Source: Enemella evansiae (GTDB lineage: Bacteria; Pseudomonadota; Alphaproteobacteria; Rhodobacterales; Rhodobacteraceae). Taken from it: a DNA stretch of 64,000 nucleotides. The DNA lies in NCBI GenBank assembly GCA_017255395.1, contig JAFKDC010000004.1, positions 62,001-126,000 of the forward strand, written 5' to 3'. Positions within the stretch are counted from its first letter, which is position 1; the number at the start of each line of letters is the position of its first letter. A program made the position numbers and the translations under genes. This document shows, piece by piece, positions 54,566-64,000 of the stretch. The notes under the pieces were generated by a model. That model had not been told where the DNA came from. It saw nothing but the letters and a program-made list of their open reading frames with translations, and ran no database searches.

Positions 54566-55387
54566 ATGACCGCAGACAGCACATTCCACCACGGCGAGAC
54601 CGCCAGGGACGCCAAGCCCATCATCCACATGGAGGGCATCAAGAAGCACTTCGGCAACGTCATCGCGCTGAACGGCGTGACCTTCGACGTGACCCCGGGC
54701 GAATGCCACTGCCTTCTGGGCGACAATGGCGCGGGCAAGTCGACCTTCATCAAGACCATGTCGGGCGTCCACAAGCCGACCGCGGGCCAGATCTTCTTCG
54801 AGGGCAAGCCGCTGTCCTTCGACAGCCCGCGCGAGGCGATGGAGGCCGGGATCGCCACGGTGTTTCAGGACCTGGCGATGATCCCGCTGATGAGCGTCAC
54901 GCGCAACTTCTTCATGGGGCGCGAACCTGTGAAGGGCCGGGGGCTGGCGAAGCGCTTTGACATCGAACGCGCCAACGAGATCACCATGGAAGAGATGCGC
55001 AGGATGGGCATCAACCTGCGCGCGCCGGATCAGGCCGTGGGCACGCTGTCGGGCGGCGAACGCCAGACCGTCGCCATCGCCCGCGCGGTCTATTTCGGCG
55101 CCAAGGTGCTGATCCTCGACGAGCCGACCTCGGCGCTTGGCGTGCGGCAGACCTCGAACGTGCTGTCGACCATCGACCGGGTGCGCAGGCAGGGCGTCGG
55201 CGTGGTCTTCATCAGCCACAACGTGCGTCACGCGCTGGCGGTGGGCGACCGTTTCACCGTGCTGAACCGGGGCCAGACCCTGGGCACCGCCGTGCGCGGA
55301 GAGATCGAGGCCGCAGAGCTTCAGGACCTCATGGCGGGCGGGCAGGAGATGGCCCAGCTTGAAGGCTCGCTGGGCGGCACGATCTGA
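54566..55387 (+). CDS. Inositol/sugar ABC importer ATPase (single domain)
   Basis: A 273-residue ATPase with Walker [10 protein letters not shown], signature LSGGERQTV, Walker [14 protein letters not shown] and [15 protein letters not shown] at the switch histidine. Most CUT2 ATPases are tandem (about 500 residues); this is the short form with one nucleotide-binding domain, as in fructose-type FrcA systems, so it should work as a homodimer. Confidence 0.92.
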   Translation: MTADSTFHHGETARDAKPIIHMEGIKKHFGNVIALNGVTFDVTPGECHCLLGDNGAGKSTFIKTMSGVHKPTAGQIFFEGKPLSFDSPREAMEAGIATVFQDLAMIPLMSVTRNFFMGREPVKGRGLAKRFDIERANEITMEEMRRMGINLRAPDQAVGTLSGGERQTVAIARAVYFGAKVLILDEPTSALGVRQTSNVLSTIDRVRRQGVGVVFISHNVRHALAVGDRFTVLNRGQTLGTAVRGEIEAAELQDLMAGGQEMAQLEGSLGGTI

Positions 55388-55441
55388 GGGCAGGGCGGCG
55401 CATGGGCCGCCCGCCACGACACCCTAACTGGAAAGCTGGCC

Positions 55442-56563
55442 ATGGCCGAGACCCTCAATACAGCGCCCGGCGTCGCCCTGATCGGCACGGGCTTCATGGG
55501 CAAATGCCACGCGATGGCGTGGAACAACGTGGCCACCGTCTTCGGCGTGCCGCGCCCCCGGCTGGAGGTGCTGTGCGACGTGACCGACGCCTCGGCCCGG
55601 ACCCGTGCGGCAGCCTTCGGGTTCCGGCGGGCGACGACCGACTGGCAGGCGGCGGTGGCCGATCCGGCGGTGGGCATCGTCTCGATCACCACGCCGAACG
55701 GGCTGCATCGTCCGATGGCCGAAGCGGCGCTGCAGGCGGGCAAGCACATCTGGCTGGAAAAGCCCATGGCCCTGACGCTGGAGGATGCCGAGGCGATGGC
55801 CGCGCTCGCCGCCGCCCGGCCCGGGCAGGTGACCATGCTCGGCTACAACTACCGCCGCAGCCCCGCCTTTCAGGCCGCGCGCGCGCTGATCGCGGCGGGC
55901 GAGATCGGAGAGCCGCGCGCCTTTCGCGGTGTCTATGACGAGGACTATTCCGCCGACCCGGCCCTGCCGTGGTCGTGGCGGCTGACCCGCGAGGGCGGCG
56001 GGCTGGGTGCATTGGGCGATCTTGGCTGCCACCTTGTCAGCCAGATGATCGCGCTGATGGGGCCGGTGGCCGAACTGACCGCCATGACGCAGAACGCCAT
56101 CCCCCAGCGCCTCTCGCCCGAAGGCCCCAAGCCGGTCGAGAACGAGGACAGCGCGCTGGCGCTGATCCGCTTCGCCTCGGGCGCGCAGGGGTCCTTTGCC
56201 ACGTCGCGGGTGGCGCGCGGGCGCAAGTGCCGCCTGCAATGGGAGGTGCACGGCTCTGACGGCACGCTGGTCTTCGATCAGGAGAACATGAACGAGCTCT
56301 GGCTTCACCGCACGGGCGAGGCCGGGTTCACCCGCCATCTCACGGGGCCGGAGCAGCCGGATTTCGCCGCCTTCTGCCCCGGCGCGGGGCACAACTTCGG
56401 TTTCAACGAGATGAAGGTCATCGAGGCGCGCGACCTGCTGGCGGCCATCGACGGCGCGCCCAACACCGGCCCGGATTTCGCCGAGGGCCTCGCGATAGAG
56501 CGCATCATTCACGCCATGGCGGCCTCGGAGGGGCGCCCCGTCACCTTGGGAGAAGCGACATGA
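55442..56563 (+). CDS. Gfo/Idh/MocA dehydrogenase, inositol cluster
   Basis: A 373-residue NAD(P)-dependent oxidoreductase, distinct from iolG. Rossmann motif [17 protein letters not shown]; catalytic lysine in [26 protein letters not shown]; and [21 protein letters not shown] with the catalytic Asp and His. Context suggests oxidation of another inositol isomer (scyllo-inositol, as IolX/IolW) or an epimer step. It overlaps iolC by four bases. Confidence 0.85.
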   Translation: MAETLNTAPGVALIGTGFMGKCHAMAWNNVATVFGVPRPRLEVLCDVTDASARTRAAAFGFRRATTDWQAAVADPAVGIVSITTPNGLHRPMAEAALQAGKHIWLEKPMALTLEDAEAMAALAAARPGQVTMLGYNYRRSPAFQAARALIAAGEIGEPRAFRGVYDEDYSADPALPWSWRLTREGGGLGALGDLGCHLVSQMIALMGPVAELTAMTQNAIPQRLSPEGPKPVENEDSALALIRFASGAQGSFATSRVARGRKCRLQWEVHGSDGTLVFDQENMNELWLHRTGEAGFTRHLTGPEQPDFAAFCPGAGHNFGFNEMKVIEARDLLAAIDGAPNTGPDFAEGLAIERIIHAMAASEGRPVTLGEAT

Positions 56564-58470
56564 AGGATCTCGACGTCATCACCATCGGCCGCGCGGGCGT
56601 GGACCTCTACGGCGCGCAGATCGGCGGACGGCTGGAGGATATGGGGTCCTTCGACAAATACATCGGCGGCTCGCCCACCAACATCGCCTGCGGCAGCGCG
56701 CGGCTGGGCCTGAAGACGGCCCTGATATCCCGCGTGGGCGACGAACACATGGGCCGCTTCATCCTCGAACAGCTTGCGCGCGAGGGCGTCTGCACCGATG
56801 GCGTCGTGACCGACCCCGAGCGGCTGACCGCGCTGGTGATCCTCGGCATCCGCGATCAGGAACAGTTTCCGCTGATCTTCTACCGGGAGAACTGTGCCGA
56901 CATGGCGCTCTGCGAGGACGACATCGACGAGGGCTTCATCCAGCGCGCCCGCGCCGTGGTGGTGACGGGTACGCATCTGTCGCACCCGCGCACAGAGGCC
57001 GCCGTGCTCAAGGCGCTGAAGCTGGCGCGCAAGCACGGGCTGCGCACGGCGCTCGACATCGACTACCGCCCGAACCTCTGGGGTGTGGCGGGGCATGGCG
57101 ACGGCGAAAGCCGCTTTGTCGAAAGCGAGACGGTCACGGCCAAGCTGCTGTCGACGCTGCATCTGTTCGACCTGATCGTCGGCACCGAAGAGGAGTTACA
57201 CATCGCCGGAGGCTCCACAGACACAATCGCCGCCCTCCGTCGGGTGCGCGAGAATTCCCCCGCGACGCTGGTCTGCAAGCGCGGTGCGCTGGGGGCGGTG
57301 GCCTTCGAGGGCGCGGTCCCGGACAGCCTTGACGAGGGGCAGGCGGGGCAGGGCTTCCCCATCGAGGTCTTCAACGTGCTGGGTGCGGGCGACGGGTTCT
57401 TTTCCGGCCTGCTGAAGGGCTGGATGGCGGACGCCGACTGGCCGACCGCGCTGAAATACGCCAATGCCTGCGGGGCCTTCGCGGTCAGCCGCCATGGCTG
57501 CACGCCCGCCTATCCCTCGCTGGAAGAGCTGGAGTTCTTCCTTGCGCGCGGCGTGCAGCGCCCCGACCTGCGCAACGATCCCGAGCTGGAGCAGGTGCAT
57601 TGGGCCACCAACCGGCATGGCGACTGGTCGAGCGTGAAGACCTTCGCCTTCGACCACCGCCTGCAACTGGAAGAGATGGAGAGTTACAGCCCCGCCAAGG
57701 GCGCCGCCTTCAAGGAGCTGTGTCTGGAGGCCGCGCTGAAGGTTCAGAACGGCCAGCCGGGGTACGGCATCCTTTGCGACAACCGCATCGGGCGCTCGGC
57801 CCTGCATGCGGCCAGCGGCTCGGGCCTGTGGATCGGGCGCCCGGTGGAACTGCCCGGCTCGCGCCCCGTCAAATTCGAGCCCGACCTCGGCGCCGATTTC
57901 GGGCGCCTGCGGGAATGGGCGCGCGAGAACGTGGTCAAGCTGCTGGTCTTCTGTCACCCGGACGACGACGCCGGGATGCGGGCGGTGCAAGAGGAACGCG
58001 TGCATCGCCTCTTCACCGCCGCCCGCCGCAACGGGCTGGAATTCCTGCTGGAAGTGATCCCGTCGAAGGTCGGTCCGGTGGATGACGACACCACCGCCAC
58101 GCTGATCCAGCAGTTCTACGATGCGGGCGTCTACCCCGACTGGTGGAAGCTGGAACCCTTCAGGACCGAGGCCGCATGGGCCAAGGCGGTTCAGGCCATC
58201 GAGCGCAACGACCCCCGCACACGGGGCATCGTGGTGCTGGGCCTCGACGCGCCCGAGGCCGCGCTTGCGGACAGCTTTGCGCTGGCGGCGCGGCAACCGC
58301 TGGTCAAGGGTTTCGCCGTGGGCCGGACGATCTTTGGCGATGCCGCCCGGGCGTGGCTGAAGGGCGAGATGACGAATGCCGACGCGGTCTCGCAGATGGC
58401 GGCCCGCTACACCCGCCTGTGCGAGATCTGGGACAGGGCCCGCGCCGAGGCCCGGCAGCACGCGGCCTGA
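56560..58470 (+). CDS. iolC: 5-dehydro-2-deoxygluconokinase fused to DUF2090 domain
   Basis: A 636-residue fusion. Residues 1 to about 325 are a PfkB sugar kinase ([40 protein letters not shown], and the catalytic [15 protein letters not shown]) that phosphorylates 2-deoxy-5-keto-gluconate. Residues about 330-636 are a DUF2090 domain ([43 protein letters not shown]), which in such fusions is believed to be the aldolase that splits the product to malonate semialdehyde and dihydroxyacetone phosphate (the IolJ step). No separate iolJ is present, in agreement with this. Confidence 0.93.
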   Translation: MKDLDVITIGRAGVDLYGAQIGGRLEDMGSFDKYIGGSPTNIACGSARLGLKTALISRVGDEHMGRFILEQLAREGVCTDGVVTDPERLTALVILGIRDQEQFPLIFYRENCADMALCEDDIDEGFIQRARAVVVTGTHLSHPRTEAAVLKALKLARKHGLRTALDIDYRPNLWGVAGHGDGESRFVESETVTAKLLSTLHLFDLIVGTEEELHIAGGSTDTIAALRRVRENSPATLVCKRGALGAVAFEGAVPDSLDEGQAGQGFPIEVFNVLGAGDGFFSGLLKGWMADADWPTALKYANACGAFAVSRHGCTPAYPSLEELEFFLARGVQRPDLRNDPELEQVHWATNRHGDWSSVKTFAFDHRLQLEEMESYSPAKGAAFKELCLEAALKVQNGQPGYGILCDNRIGRSALHAASGSGLWIGRPVELPGSRPVKFEPDLGADFGRLREWARENVVKLLVFCHPDDDAGMRAVQEERVHRLFTAARRNGLEFLLEVIPSKVGPVDDDTTATLIQQFYDAGVYPDWWKLEPFRTEAAWAKAVQAIERNDPRTRGIVVLGLDAPEAALADSFALAARQPLVKGFAVGRTIFGDAARAWLKGEMTNADAVSQMAARYTRLCEIWDRARAEARQHAA

Positions 58471-58482
58471 GGAGGACAAGAG

Positions 58483-60360
58483 ATGAGCAACACGATCCGA
58501 CTGACCGCCGCGCAGGCCATGGTGAAATGGCTGGCCGCGCAGATGATCGAGGACGACGCCCCCGGCAGCGAGGCGGGCGGGCAGGCCACGGCCGAGCGGT
58601 TCATCGACGGCATCTGGGGCATCTTTGGCCATGGCAACGTGGCGGGGCTGGGCGAGGCGCTGGAGAAGGCCCGGCAGGACTTCCCCACGTGGCGCGGCCA
58701 GAACGAGCAGACCATGGCCCATACCGCCATCGCCTATGCCAAGGCCAAGAAGCGCAGGCGGGCCATGGCCGTGACCTCGTCCATCGGGCCGGGGGCCACG
58801 AACCTCGTGACCGCCGCCGCGCTGGCGCATGTGAACCGCCTGCCGGTGCTGCTGATCCCCGGCGACGTCTTCGCCAACCGCCGCCCCGATCCGGTGCTGC
58901 AACAGGTCGAGGATTTCGAGGACGGCACCGTCTCGGCCAACGACTGCCTGCGGCCCGTGTCGCGCTACTTCGACCGCATCAGCCGCCCCGAACACCTGCT
59001 GACCGCGCTGCCCCGCGCGTTGGCCACGATGACGGACCCGGCCACCTGCGGGCCGGTCACGCTGGCGTTTTGTCAGGACACCCAGACAGAGGCCTACGAC
59101 TACCCCGCCGCGTTCTTCGAGCCCCGCGTCTGGCGCATCCGCCGCCCGCAGCCCGACCCGCGCGAGGTCTCGGACCTCGTGGCCCTGATCAAGGCGGCCA
59201 AGTCGCCGGTGATCGTTGCCGGGGGCGGAGTGATCTACGCGCAGGCCGAGGACACCCTTGCGCGCTTCGCCGAGACCCACGGCATCCCCGTGGTCGAGAC
59301 GCAGGCGGGCAAATCCGCGCTGGCGCAAAGCCACCCGATGAACTTCGGCGCCAGCGGTGTCGATGGCTCCGCCGCCGCCAACGCGCTGGCCGCCGGGGCG
59401 GATCTGGTGATCGGTGTCGGCACGCGCTTTCAGGACTTCACCACCGGCAGCCGGACGCTGTTCTCGAACCCCGGGCGTCGGCTCATCTCGGTCAACGTGG
59501 CGGGCTATGACGCGGTCAAACACGGCGCGCTGCCGGTCATGGGCGACGCCAAAGCCACACTCGAGGCGCTCTCCGACGCGCTCGGCGCCCACCGCGCGGG
59601 CGCCTTCGACCCCAAGGCCCGCACCGCGTGGCTGGATGCCGTGACGCGCCATTGCCGCGACCGCCAGCGGGCGGAGGGCGACCTGCCCACCGATGCCGAG
59701 GTGATCGGCGCCGTCCAGCGCGCCACCGGCGAGGATGCCGTGGCCATGTGCGCAGCCGGCACCATGCCCGGCGCGCTGAAGCTGCTGTGGCAGCCAAGCC
59801 AGGGCGGCTACCATATGGAATACGGTTTCAGTTGCATGGGCTACGAGATCGCGGGCGCCATGGGCGTCAAGCTGGCCCTGCCCGCGCGCGAGGTGATCTG
59901 TTTCGTCGGCGACGGCAGTTACATGATGGCAAACTCGGAACTGGCGACCGCCGTGATGCGCCGGGTGCCCTTCACCGTCGTGCTGACCGACAACCGGGGC
60001 TATGGCTGCATCAACCGCCTGCAACAGGGCTGCGGCGGCGCGCCCTTCAACAACCTCTACGCCGACAGCAACGTCGAGCAGCAGCCGCAGATCGACTACG
60101 TGGCCCATGCCGCGTCCATGGGCGCCCATGCGGTCAAGGCGGGCAACATCGCGGATCTGGAAACCCGCATCGCAGAGGCGCGCGGGCGCGACATTCCCAC
60201 GGTGATCGTCATCGAGACGACGCCGCACGAGGGGCCCGGTTTCGGCGAGGCCGGTCACTGGTGGGACGTGGCCGTGCCCGAGGTCGGCACAACCGAACCC
60301 CTGATCAAGGCCTATGCCACCTATCTCGACAACAAGCAGCGCCAGCGGCTCGTGAACTGA
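58483..60360 (+). CDS. iolD: 3D-trihydroxycyclohexane-1,2-dione hydrolase
   Basis: A 625-residue thiamine-diphosphate enzyme that opens the ring of 3D-(3,5/4)-trihydroxycyclohexane-1,2-dione. N-terminal domain with HGNVAGLGEALEKA and the ThDP glutamate in the QNEQTMAHTAIAYAK segment; C-terminal ThDP motif VGDGSYMMANSELATAV to NRGYGCINRLQ (GDG...N). AGGAGGAC precedes the ATG. It follows the kinase with 12 bases between. Confidence 0.95.
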   Translation: MSNTIRLTAAQAMVKWLAAQMIEDDAPGSEAGGQATAERFIDGIWGIFGHGNVAGLGEALEKARQDFPTWRGQNEQTMAHTAIAYAKAKKRRRAMAVTSSIGPGATNLVTAAALAHVNRLPVLLIPGDVFANRRPDPVLQQVEDFEDGTVSANDCLRPVSRYFDRISRPEHLLTALPRALATMTDPATCGPVTLAFCQDTQTEAYDYPAAFFEPRVWRIRRPQPDPREVSDLVALIKAAKSPVIVAGGGVIYAQAEDTLARFAETHGIPVVETQAGKSALAQSHPMNFGASGVDGSAAANALAAGADLVIGVGTRFQDFTTGSRTLFSNPGRRLISVNVAGYDAVKHGALPVMGDAKATLEALSDALGAHRAGAFDPKARTAWLDAVTRHCRDRQRAEGDLPTDAEVIGAVQRATGEDAVAMCAAGTMPGALKLLWQPSQGGYHMEYGFSCMGYEIAGAMGVKLALPAREVICFVGDGSYMMANSELATAVMRRVPFTVVLTDNRGYGCINRLQQGCGGAPFNNLYADSNVEQQPQIDYVAHAASMGAHAVKAGNIADLETRIAEARGRDIPTVIVIETTPHEGPGFGEAGHWWDVAVPEVGTTEPLIKAYATYLDNKQRQRLVN

Positions 60361-60381
60361 CGCTGCGGGCAGGAGACATCA

Positions 60382-61275
60382 ATGATCCGTTTCGGCACCA
60401 ACCCCATCGCATGGGCCAATGACGACGACCAAAGCCTTGGCGCGCATATCCCGACCGCGCGCATCCTCGACGAGGCCGGTCGCCAGATCGGTTTCGACGG
60501 GATCGAGAACGGCCACCGCTGGCCCGCCGACCCCGAGGAACTGCGGCTGATGATGGAAGAGGCGGGGCTGGCCTTCATTTCCGGCTGGCACTCGCTGTCC
60601 CTGCTCGCGCATTCGGTCGAGGCCGAGAAGACGGCGATCCAACCGCATCTGGACCGGCTGAAGCACAATGGTTGCACGGTCTGCATCGCTTGCGAGACCT
60701 CGAACTCGGTGCAGGGGCAGGACAGGCCGCTGTCCGACCGGCCGGTTTTGAGCGAAGCGGGGATGCGGGACTTCGGCGCCAGGGTCGAGGAAATCGCGCA
60801 ATACTGCGCCGATCAGGGCATCGCGCTGGTCTATCACCACCACATGGGCACGGTCGTGCAATCGCCCGAGGACATCGACGCCTTCATGGCGGCGACCGGC
60901 CCGGCGACCAAGCTGCTGTTCGACGCGGGCCATTGCTTTTTCGGCGGCGGCGACCCCGAAGCGGTGCTGAAGAAACACATCGCCCGCGTGCGCCATGTCC
61001 ACGCCAAGAACGTCCGCCCCGCGATCCGCGCCCGGGTCGAGTCCGAGGGTCTGTCCTTCATGGACGGCATCCGCGCGGGTGTCTTCACCGTCCCCGGCGA
61101 TCAGGAGGGCGCGGTGGATTTCGCCCCGCTGCTGAAGGTCTTGGCCGAAAACCGCTATGACGGCTGGATCGTCATCGAGGCCGAGCAGGACCCGGATCAG
61201 CGCAACCCGCTGCTTTACCAAACGCTTGGCCTTGCCACCCTGAAACGCCAGGCCGCCGAGACCGGCCTGATCTGA
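60382..61275 (+). CDS. iolE: Inosose dehydratase
   Basis: A 297-residue TIM-barrel metal enzyme that dehydrates 2-keto-myo-inositol. IRFGTNPIAWANDDDQSLG is the characteristic N-terminus; GFDGIENGHRWP, VYHHHMGTVVQSPEDIDAFM, LLFDAGHCFFGGGD and VRHVHAKNVRP follow, with the metal-binding His, Asp and Glu residues. It sits between iolD and iolB, 21 and 11 bases apart. Confidence 0.95.
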   Translation: MIRFGTNPIAWANDDDQSLGAHIPTARILDEAGRQIGFDGIENGHRWPADPEELRLMMEEAGLAFISGWHSLSLLAHSVEAEKTAIQPHLDRLKHNGCTVCIACETSNSVQGQDRPLSDRPVLSEAGMRDFGARVEEIAQYCADQGIALVYHHHMGTVVQSPEDIDAFMAATGPATKLLFDAGHCFFGGGDPEAVLKKHIARVRHVHAKNVRPAIRARVESEGLSFMDGIRAGVFTVPGDQEGAVDFAPLLKVLAENRYDGWIVIEAEQDPDQRNPLLYQTLGLATLKRQAAETGLI

Positions 61276-61286
61276 AGGAGACCCCC

Positions 61287-62084
61287 ATGCCCGATCTTCT
61301 CAAACGCCCCTTCGGGACCCATGGCAAGGTCCATCAAATCACGCCGGAAAGCGCGGGCTGGCGCTACGTTGGTTTCGACCTCTGGCGCCTGCGCGCGGGT
61401 GAGACCGTGTCGGACATCACCGGCACCGACGAGGTGATCCTCGTCATGGTCGAGGGCAAGGCCCAGATACAGGGTGCCGGTCAGGACTGGGGCGAGTTGG
61501 GCGAGCGGGTGAGCGTCTTCGAGAAGACGCCGCCGCATTGCCTCTATCTGCCGAACGGGTCGGACTGGGCCGCCACGGCCACCACCGACTGCGTGATCGC
61601 CGTCTGCAAGGCGCCGGGGCAGGGCGGGCATCCGGCGCGCCGCATCGGCCCCGAGGGCATCACCCTCACCCAGCGCGGCGAGGGGTCGAACACGCGCCAC
61701 ATCAACAACATAGCCATGGAGGCCGAGGACTATTGCGATGCGCTTCTGGTGACAGAGGTCTTCACCCCGGCGGGCAACTGGTCTTCCTACCCCAGCCACC
61801 GCCACGACGAGGATGACTTTCCGCGGATCACCTATCTCGAAGAGACCTACTATCACCGCCTCAATCCGGCGGACGGCTTCGGCATCCAGCGCGTCTACAC
61901 CGACGACCTGCAGCTGAACGAGACGATGGCCGTGCACGATGGCGATGTGGTCTGTGTGCCGCGCGGCCACCATCCCTGCGGCGCGCCGCACGGGTTCGAG
62001 ATGTATTATCTGAATGTCATGGCGGGGCCGCTGCGCAAGTGGCGCTTCGTCGCCGCGCCGCCGGTCGAGCACCTGATGCGCTAG
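61287..62084 (+). CDS. iolB: 5-deoxy-glucuronate isomerase
   Basis: A 265-residue double-cupin enzyme that turns 5-deoxy-glucuronate into 2-deoxy-5-keto-gluconate, the substrate of IolC. Blocks: VGFDLWRLRAGETVSD, SVFEKTPPHCLYLPNG, VTEVFTPAGNWSSYPSHRHD (metal histidines) and VPRGHHPCGAPHGFEMYYLNVMAGP. AAGGAGAC precedes the ATG. Confidence 0.95.
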   Translation: MPDLLKRPFGTHGKVHQITPESAGWRYVGFDLWRLRAGETVSDITGTDEVILVMVEGKAQIQGAGQDWGELGERVSVFEKTPPHCLYLPNGSDWAATATTDCVIAVCKAPGQGGHPARRIGPEGITLTQRGEGSNTRHINNIAMEAEDYCDALLVTEVFTPAGNWSSYPSHRHDEDDFPRITYLEETYYHRLNPADGFGIQRVYTDDLQLNETMAVHDGDVVCVPRGHHPCGAPHGFEMYYLNVMAGPLRKWRFVAAPPVEHLMR

Positions 62085-62112
62085 CGGGCCGCCGTGCCCG
62101 AAGGAGAACACC

Positions 62113-62886
62113 ATGCCCTTCCAGCTTGCCGCCTGCGCCGAGATGCTCTGGCGCGACAGGCCCATCGACTGGCGCGCCGCCCGGCTGACCGAACGCGGCC
62201 TTGGTGTCGGCCTGTGGAACTGGCCCGACCACGACCTGACAAGGCTCGAAAAGGTCGGCGCCCATTACACCATCATGAACGGCTACCTGACCGGGCGACT
62301 GACCGATCCCGAGGGCGCCGACAGGCTGCTGGCCTCGGCGCGCGAAACCGCCGAGGTCGGCAGGCGGCTGGGGGTCGACCGGCTGAACCTGCACGGCACC
62401 GGGCTGGGCGAGGGCGGCATTCCGATCCCGCAGCACGGCACCTTTTCACCGGGGATGGTCCTGCGCGCCCGCGATACGCTGCACCGGCTCTGCGACATGG
62501 CGGAAGAGCTGGGCGTGATCTACACGCTGGAAAACCTGAACCCGCAGGATCATCCCGGCTGTCCCTTCGGATCGACCGCCGACGTGCTGTCCCTTGTCTC
62601 GGCGGTGAACCGTCCGCAGTTGCGGATCAACCTGGACCTCTATCACACGCAGATCGGCGAGGGCGACCTGATCCGCTGGTGCAGGGCCTGCCTGCCGTGG
62701 ATCGGAGAGGTGCAGGTCGCCGACAACCCGGGCCGCTGCGAGCCCGGCACCGGAGAGATCAACTACGCCGGCGTCGCCCGCGCCCTGCGCGACATGGGTT
62801 ACACCGGCGCGGTGGGGATGGAGGCCTACGCGGCGGGCGACAGCGACGCCGCCGTCGAAGCCTTCGTGGCGGCCTTCACGCTGTAG
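62113..62886 (+). CDS. Hydroxypyruvate-isomerase-like TIM-barrel protein
   Basis: A 257-residue sugar isomerase/epimerase of the AP-endonuclease-2 fold. Metal-site segments: YTLENLNPQDHPGCPFGS (Glu), LRINLDLYHTQIGEGDLI (Asp, His) and GEVQVADNPGRCEPGTGEINY. This pattern is that of the Hyi/OtnI group. In an inositol operon such a protein may isomerise or epimerise inososes (IolI/IolO role), so the exact reaction is inferred. AAGGAGAA precedes the ATG. It is the last gene of the locus; iolA is not in the window. Confidence 0.85.
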   Translation: MPFQLAACAEMLWRDRPIDWRAARLTERGLGVGLWNWPDHDLTRLEKVGAHYTIMNGYLTGRLTDPEGADRLLASARETAEVGRRLGVDRLNLHGTGLGEGGIPIPQHGTFSPGMVLRARDTLHRLCDMAEELGVIYTLENLNPQDHPGCPFGSTADVLSLVSAVNRPQLRINLDLYHTQIGEGDLIRWCRACLPWIGEVQVADNPGRCEPGTGEINYAGVARALRDMGYTGAVGMEAYAAGDSDAAVEAFVAAFTL

Positions 62887-63792
62887 GTCCGGCACCAGAC
62901 AGCGGCCCGAAAGACTGCGCCGCCATCCCCGCATTCCCCGGTGTGTCCAGCCGGGCCGGGAGGCCGGTTGTGTGGTTTGCCCTTTCGATGCGCTGTCTCT
63001 GGTCCGGCACGTCACAGATGTCTGTCTACAGCATGCACGGCGCTCAGGTTTTCACTCTGGTGGCGGGTCCGGCCAGTTTTGGCAAGGCGCAGGGAAGAGG
63101 TGCCATCTGTGCCTGGTTTGAGGACGGTTGCGCGAGCGAAGCCTGCGCTCTCTATATTGCAGCTGTGAGGGCATGCGTACCTTCCCGGCGGAATTGCCAT
63201 GCAAATCGTCTGCCCGGTAACAGTACCTGGCGCTTCCGTGGCGAACTGGTCCCATAGCGCTTCCTTCCATTCTTGCGAAAGGGACACACCATTAAACCGT
63301 GGGATCAAACACCTAGGCAACCGTCCCCTCTGCAATGAGCTGAGCCTGATGGTGCCGTTGCAAGGCACCGTCCAGGCCAAGGGGTTCAGGGCACTAACGG
63401 GATGAGGTAGGTCAGCCCTCCGCCGGGCGATATATTTACCATAACCATCATTACAGGTGTGTGGTTTGTCGCGGGGGCAGGCTCCAAACCGCGTGCCACA
63501 TATGCCACGCCGGACCGCACTGAGACGGGCAGCGCCGCCCCCGGGAATCAGACGCTCCCCGCAAACGGAAATGGCGCATCCGTGACTGGGCTCGCTGACC
63601 CCTGTTTCCGGCCAAAGGGCAAGACTTCGGCGGCATGCCACCTGCCTTGCGCGAACCCGGAACGCGCTTTTCAGAACAAAGCACCGCCCTTTCAATCGCT
63701 TGCCTTGAAACTGCGCCACGGCAAACAGGGTGTGCCAAGTCCGCTGGCCAAAGCGGTCAGCCGAAATCCGGCCTTGAACATTGCGAGCGTTA
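62887..63792. other. Region without a convincing intact gene
   Basis: About 900 bases after the iol operon. The minus strand at about 63015-63275 may hold the remains of an IS481-type transposase front (see the separate entry). Elsewhere, frames on both strands lack starts and family resemblance. No RNA gene seen. Confidence 0.4.
63015..63270 (-). pseudogene. Possible IS481-type transposase relic
   Basis: On the minus strand the frame beginning near 63255 reads MGPVRHGSAR, close to the MGQVxHGSA start of IS481-family transposases. A second frame nearby (SLSQEWKEALWDQFATEAPG) also recalls such N-termini. The following 60 residues match only in scattered positions and need frameshifts. The call is weak. 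Confidence 0.3.
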
Positions 63793-63808
63793 CAAGATAA
63801 CTATCTTG
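63793..63808. promoter_or_regulatory. Palindrome upstream of the last gene
   Basis: CAAGATAACTATCTTG at 63793-63808 has perfect 7-base arms around AC. It is followed by an AT-rich stretch (ATACGTTATAAC) that could hold promoter elements, about 120 bases before the start codon at 63931. Confidence 0.45.
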
Positions 63809-63930
63809 ATACGTTATAACAAATTGAAACCGGATATGGCTGCGGTTCATCACCCTACCCTTGCCGCATGACCTGACCCGCCCCGAAACCGCAACGGCCC
63901 GCCCCCGGTCGGGACACAGGAGGTCCTGCC

Positions 63931-64000
63931 ATGCTCGATGCAGCAGTATCCCGCAGCCCCTTCGCTGGTCACAACGCCGGGGCGCGACGCGCCCGGGCAC
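63931..64000 (+). CDS. Start of a gene running off the right edge
   Basis: ATG at 63931 follows an almost perfect ribosome binding site (AGGAGGT at 63919-63925). The 23 codons before the edge read MLDAAVSRSPFAGHNAGARR and then ARA. No family can be assigned from so little sequence. The upstream palindrome and AT-rich stretch suggest a regulated promoter. Confidence 0.5.
   Translation, partial: MLDAAVSRSPFAGHNAGARRARA

Noticed and set aside
57196-60258. 1020-codon minus-strand frame opposite iolC and iolD
   Set aside because: Antisense shadow across two well-supported genes and their junction.

Overview
The window is about 64 kb of high-GC DNA with dense, mostly short-spaced operons. Its gene content (fdsGBACD formate dehydrogenase, OFA transporter, nrdHIEF behind a cobalamin riboswitch, iol cluster, many TTG/GTG starts) suggests an alphaproteobacterium of the Rhodobacteraceae/Roseobacter type. 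The genus cannot be fixed from sequence alone. I see no replication or conjugation genes, so it reads as chromosome or a large chromid.

Layout. 0.5-3.8 kb: a CaiB/BaiF CoA-transferase overlapping a solute-binding protein without signal peptide, divergent from an IclR regulator. 4.0-16.9 kb: a MliC-like periplasmic protein, then a formate/oxalate block: an AAA+ response regulator and sensor kinase, an OFA-family antiporter preceded by three evenly spaced palindromes, a LysR regulator, and fdsG-fdsB-fdsA-fdhD-fdsD. 17.2-22.6 kb: a homogentisate cluster (MBL-fold protein, MhaA-like flavoprotein hydroxylase, MhaB/DUF2783, hmgA) divergent from a MarR regulator. 22.6-24.3 kb: a scar of truncated IS and other genes around tRNA-Ser(GCU). 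24.5-27.9 kb: HPP-CBS protein, NUDIX hydrolase, PiT phosphate transporter.

28.2-36.9 kb is a B12-controlled region. nrdHIEF (minus strand) and a FecCD-type ABC importer (plus strand) each lie behind their own cobalamin riboswitch, back to back. The nrd promoter is overlapped by two NrdR-box-like sites 31 bp apart. Both leaders can form hairpins that hide the ribosome binding site. The importer operon ends in an FhuF-like reductase gene cut by an in-frame TAG just before its [2Fe-2S] cysteines. 36.8-39.8 kb: LLM flavin oxidoreductase, EamA exporter, divergent MarR regulator. 40.2-44.3 kb: a FepA-like receptor and an IroE/Fes-like esterase, with a chimeric TRAP DctQ-DctP gene between them.

44.9-50.1 kb: Dabb protein, pabB, nadA-nadB-nadC. 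50.1-62.9 kb: an inositol catabolic locus with a LacI regulator, iolG, a CUT2 ABC importer, a second Gfo/Idh dehydrogenase, iolC fused to DUF2090, iolD, iolE, iolB and a TIM-barrel isomerase. The last 1.1 kb is mostly non-coding, with a possible IS relic and the start of a gene running off the edge.

The most unusual points are the paired riboswitches with a complete nrd control region, the palindrome array next to a response regulator lacking the GAFTGA loop, the interrupted fhuF, and the TRAP fusion.
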